Notes under the pieces: model-generated
What the model was told of the DNA's origin: nothing
Seen by the model: only the letters and a program-made list of their open reading frames with translations
Database searches by the model: none
Program-made: the position numbers and the translations under genes
Shown here: piece after piece, positions 62,594 through 64,000 of the stretch
Position numbering within the stretch: the first letter of the stretch is position 1
Layout of the letters: the number at the start of each line of letters is the position of its first letter
Assembly: GCF_900102525.1 (NCBI RefSeq)
Contig: NZ_FNBZ01000003.1
Coordinates: 551,182-615,181, forward strand
Length of the DNA: 64,000 nt
Origin: Allobosea robiniae
Lineage (GTDB): Bacteria > Pseudomonadota > Alphaproteobacteria > Rhizobiales > Beijerinckiaceae
Reading direction: 5' to 3'

Positions 62594-62881
62594 TCAGACC
62601 TTCGGCGGCAGGCCCGCTCTGTCGAACACAGGTATCGACTCCGTAGAGCCCTCGGGCCTCTGCCCGGGTGGTAAATCTTCGGCTGCCCGCCGTACGGCCT
62701 CTTCCGACTCCGTCAGGCCATCGGGAGTATTGTTGGCGTCACTCCCTTCATCATGGACGTTTGTCCTGCCGCTTACTCGGCGCCCGGTCTGGATAGGATC
62801 GGCGGCGAGAGGGCTTTCTCCTTGATTGGCGGGCTCACGCTCGTCTTCCAAAATCGCCGGATTTTCACGCTGCTTTGGCAT
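62594..62881 (-). CDS. Small hydrophilic disordered protein
   Basis: A 95-residue acidic, Pro/Glu/Asn-rich protein with no hydrophobic segment (ILEDEREPANQGESPLAADP, SEEAVRRAAEDLPPGQRPEG). AAAGGAG is ideally placed before the ATG at 62881. A weak EcfG-like sequence (GGAAC at 62923-62927, poor -10) lies upstream. It is similar in character to the 91-residue protein at 59.4 kb. Function unknown. Confidence 0.55.
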   Translation of the reverse strand: MPKQRENPAILEDEREPANQGESPLAADPIQTGRRVSGRTNVHDEGSDANNTPDGLTESEEAVRRAAEDLPPGQRPEGSTESIPVFDRAGLPPKV

Positions 62882-62932
62882 GGCTGACTCCTTTGAGGGA
62901 GCAAGCCATGCAGCTCTTGTTTGTTCCGACCT

Positions 62933-63190
62933 TTAGGCCTTGAGCCTTGATTTGGTCATCTCGATCTCGACGACCAAGCCGGAGGGAAGCCAGGCGAAGT
63001 GCATGCGTGCGCCCAACTGTGATTTGACCGCTCGATCGACAAGAAGGCTGCCAAAGCCTCGCCTTCGAGGCTCGCCGTCGACCATGGGGCCGCCGAACTC
63101 GCCCCAGCGCAAACGTACATCTTCACCCGATGCCTGGACTTTGATTTCCACCGTTCCAGCAGGAACTGAAAGGGAGCCGTGCTTGCTCAA
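62933..63190 (-). pseudogene. C-terminal ATPase fragment of an HWE-family histidine kinase
   Basis: The frame (first start is a TTG) reads SKHGSLSVPAGTVEIKVQ, VRLRWGEFGGPMV, RRRGFGSLLVDRAV and PSGLVVEIEM. These are the N-box remnant, the sheet and the G2 box (GFGxxL) of HWE/HisKA_2 kinases. The sensor, the phospho-acceptor histidine region and the start of the N box are missing, and an in-frame TAA lies about 20 codons upstream. It is a truncated relic, although a free ATPase fragment could still be translated. Confidence 0.6.
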
Positions 63191-63313
63191 GGCAATCTGG
63201 TTCAGAGGCTTGCATCGCTTTTTTGTTTAGTGGCCATCGCACCTCAGCGCGCCAAATCAAGCGGCTTTCTCGCGCGCAAAGGAACGATCGGATTGAACCG
63301 CGGTTGAGCCTGC

Positions 63314-63535
63314 ATGGCACGCATCGTGATCCGCAACGAAGATCAACTGAACGAGGCTCTTGACCGAGCGATCCACCTCGCGGGCTCTGCGAAGGGCGGC
63401 GACGAGGAGCGTGAACTGAGCGCGATCAACGCAGCGGTGGAGCTGTACGAGCAGTCGCTGGCCGTCACAGCCGCCTCCGGCCGCAGTGAGCGGAAAACCA
63501 AAGACGATGTCCCGAGCGGGACTGGATCGGAGTGA
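63314..63535 (+). CDS. Small protein resembling the N-terminal segment of HigA (copy C)
   Basis: A 73-residue protein: ARIVIRNEDQLNEALDRAIH, then GGDEERELSAINAAVELYEQS and a polar tail. The NEDQ...EAL...R and final E-L-Y-E match the HigA N-terminal pattern and the other copies in this stretch. GGAAC-N16-GGTT (63281-63305), one base from the EcfG consensus, lies directly upstream. The stop is followed four bases later by the ATG of a one-helix membrane protein. No HTH, so not a complete antitoxin. Confidence 0.6.
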   Translation: MARIVIRNEDQLNEALDRAIHLAGSAKGGDEERELSAINAAVELYEQSLAVTAASGRSERKTKDDVPSGTGSE

Positions 63536-63539
63536 GGCG

Positions 63540-63749
63540 ATGCCGATCGAGAATTCACCCCCGTCGAAGGTCGCCAAGAAAGTCGGCATACGCGTCGTGG
63601 CGATTATCGCATTCATCATCGTAGCGATATTCGTCGGCTTCAATCTGAACCACCTGCAAACGCAGCGCGAATTGCAGTCAGGCCAGGTGGATCCCAGAGA
63701 CGCCCCGAAAAGCCCGACAGATCTACAGGCACCAAGGCCAAAACCCTGA
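63540..63749 (+). CDS. Small single-pass membrane protein
   Basis: A 69-residue protein: a short polar N terminus, one hydrophobic helix at about residues 14-36 (VVAIIAFIIVAIFVGFNL), then a polar Pro/Gln-rich tail (RELQSGQVDPRDAPKSPTDL) presumably in the periplasm. GGAG and GAGG precede the ATG at 63540. It follows copy C by four bases, suggesting co-expression. No family recognised. Confidence 0.6.
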   Translation: MPIENSPPSKVAKKVGIRVVAIIAFIIVAIFVGFNLNHLQTQRELQSGQVDPRDAPKSPTDLQAPRPKP

Positions 63750-63787
63750 CCGGAATGACTGAGCATTCAGCTCATCAGGAGGCTATC

Positions 63788-63831
63788 ATGCGCATTGGCA
63801 GCCACGAGGAATATCAGGCAGCAGTCCATAG
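63788..63831 (+). pseudogene. Fourth HigA-N-like small gene, cut off by the insertion sequence (copy D)
   Basis: The frame MRIGSHEEYQAAVH starts at 63788 behind a strong AGGAGG and shows the E-E-Y-x-x-A pattern of the other copies. After 14 codons it runs into the left end of the IS3-family element. The remainder should lie beyond the element, outside the window. Confidence 0.55.
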
Positions 63832-64000
63832 TGATCCACCCCCCTTGAATTGGTCCACCCTGAAGTATGTCTTTTGGCAGACAGGAGGATCGAGATGCCG
63901 AAGAAGCGCCATAAGCCCGAAGAGATCGTCGCGAAGCTACGCCAGGTCGATGTGCTGGTCTCGCAGGGGCAATCCGTTGCCGACGCGATCCGCTCGATCG
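63832..64000 (+). mobile_element. Left end of an IS3-family insertion sequence (partial)
   Basis: Begins near TGATCCACCCCCC at 63832 with a second GGTCCACCC shortly after, then the leader of a transposase gene. The exact terminus and any target duplication cannot be fixed because the other end is outside the window. Confidence 0.65.
63895..64000 (+). CDS. IS3-family transposase OrfA, N-terminal part (partial)
   Basis: The visible 35 codons read MPKKRHKPEEIVAKLRQVDV and continue LVSQGQSVADAIRSI, the start of the helix-turn-helix of OrfA-type IS3 transposases. This protein recognises the element's inverted repeats and by programmed frameshift produces the OrfAB transposase. AGGAGG precedes the ATG. 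The gene runs off the right edge of the window. Confidence 0.85.
   Translation, partial: MPKKRHKPEEIVAKLRQVDVLVSQGQSVADAIRSI

Overview
The window is about 64 kb of GC-rich DNA (roughly two thirds G+C by eye, lower in the last 3 kb). Gene content points to an alphaproteobacterium of the Hyphomicrobiales (Rhizobiales), most like a Bosea-type soil organism: an AapJ-type amino-acid binding protein, Omp25/31-like barrels, glutathione-dependent formaldehyde oxidation with FrmR, paired Ku genes with LigD, an HWE-kinase remnant, and several perfect matches to the alphaproteobacterial EcfG stress-promoter pattern (GGAAC, 16-17 bases, CGTT). The genus is a guess from gene content; no rRNA or tRNA gene is visible.

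Layout. 1-24.7 kb is mostly housekeeping: a diguanylate cyclase, formate-THF ligase (fhs), glutathione S-transferase, haloacid dehalogenase, phosphoglycerate mutase (gpmI), outer-membrane barrels, and a C1 block (fghA, adhC, frmR) that oxidises formaldehyde to formate, which Fhs can assimilate. Next come a Nudix/DUF3616 pair, a DapA-like protein lacking the Schiff-base lysine, malate synthase (aceB), a TadG-like vWA protein, an HD hydrolase-tag-ygfZ operon, a dihydroorotase, and a two-DGPF-protein plus ECF42-type sigma-factor module with a matching promoter. 24.8-26.5 kb is pgm.

26.5-41.4 kb is a catabolic region. A minus-strand operon holds an ammonia-lyase homologue without the MIO-forming Ala-Ser-Gly, an FCD-GntR regulator, an aldehyde dehydrogenase and an amidase. 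A HutC-like UTRA-GntR gene diverges from it. A second minus-strand operon (GST, CoA-transferase, carboxymuconolactone-decarboxylase-like protein, amidohydrolase, two enoyl-CoA hydratases) follows, then a lone amino-acid binding protein and a lone molybdenum hydroxylase large subunit. The lyase is the most unusual enzyme in the window: its context suggests elimination from a quaternary-amine (betaine) amino acid, such as ergothioneine or a relative, followed by CoA-dependent breakdown. This is inference.

41.4-50.7 kb is an MdtABC/OprM-type RND efflux operon with two permeases. 50.9-55.0 kb holds a YigZ protein, a GNAT acetyltransferase diverging from a MocR regulator, and a frameshifted MFS transporter. 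55.0-59.4 kb is a non-homologous end-joining cluster, ku1 convergent with ku2-ligD, each ku with its own EcfG-type promoter.

59.4-64 kb is accessory: stress-type small membrane proteins (one of only 24 residues), an OsmC protein, remnants of a serine recombinase, a DNA ligase and an HWE histidine kinase, four copies of a small protein family resembling the N-terminal segment of HigA without its HTH, and at the right edge an IS3-family element that interrupts the fourth copy.
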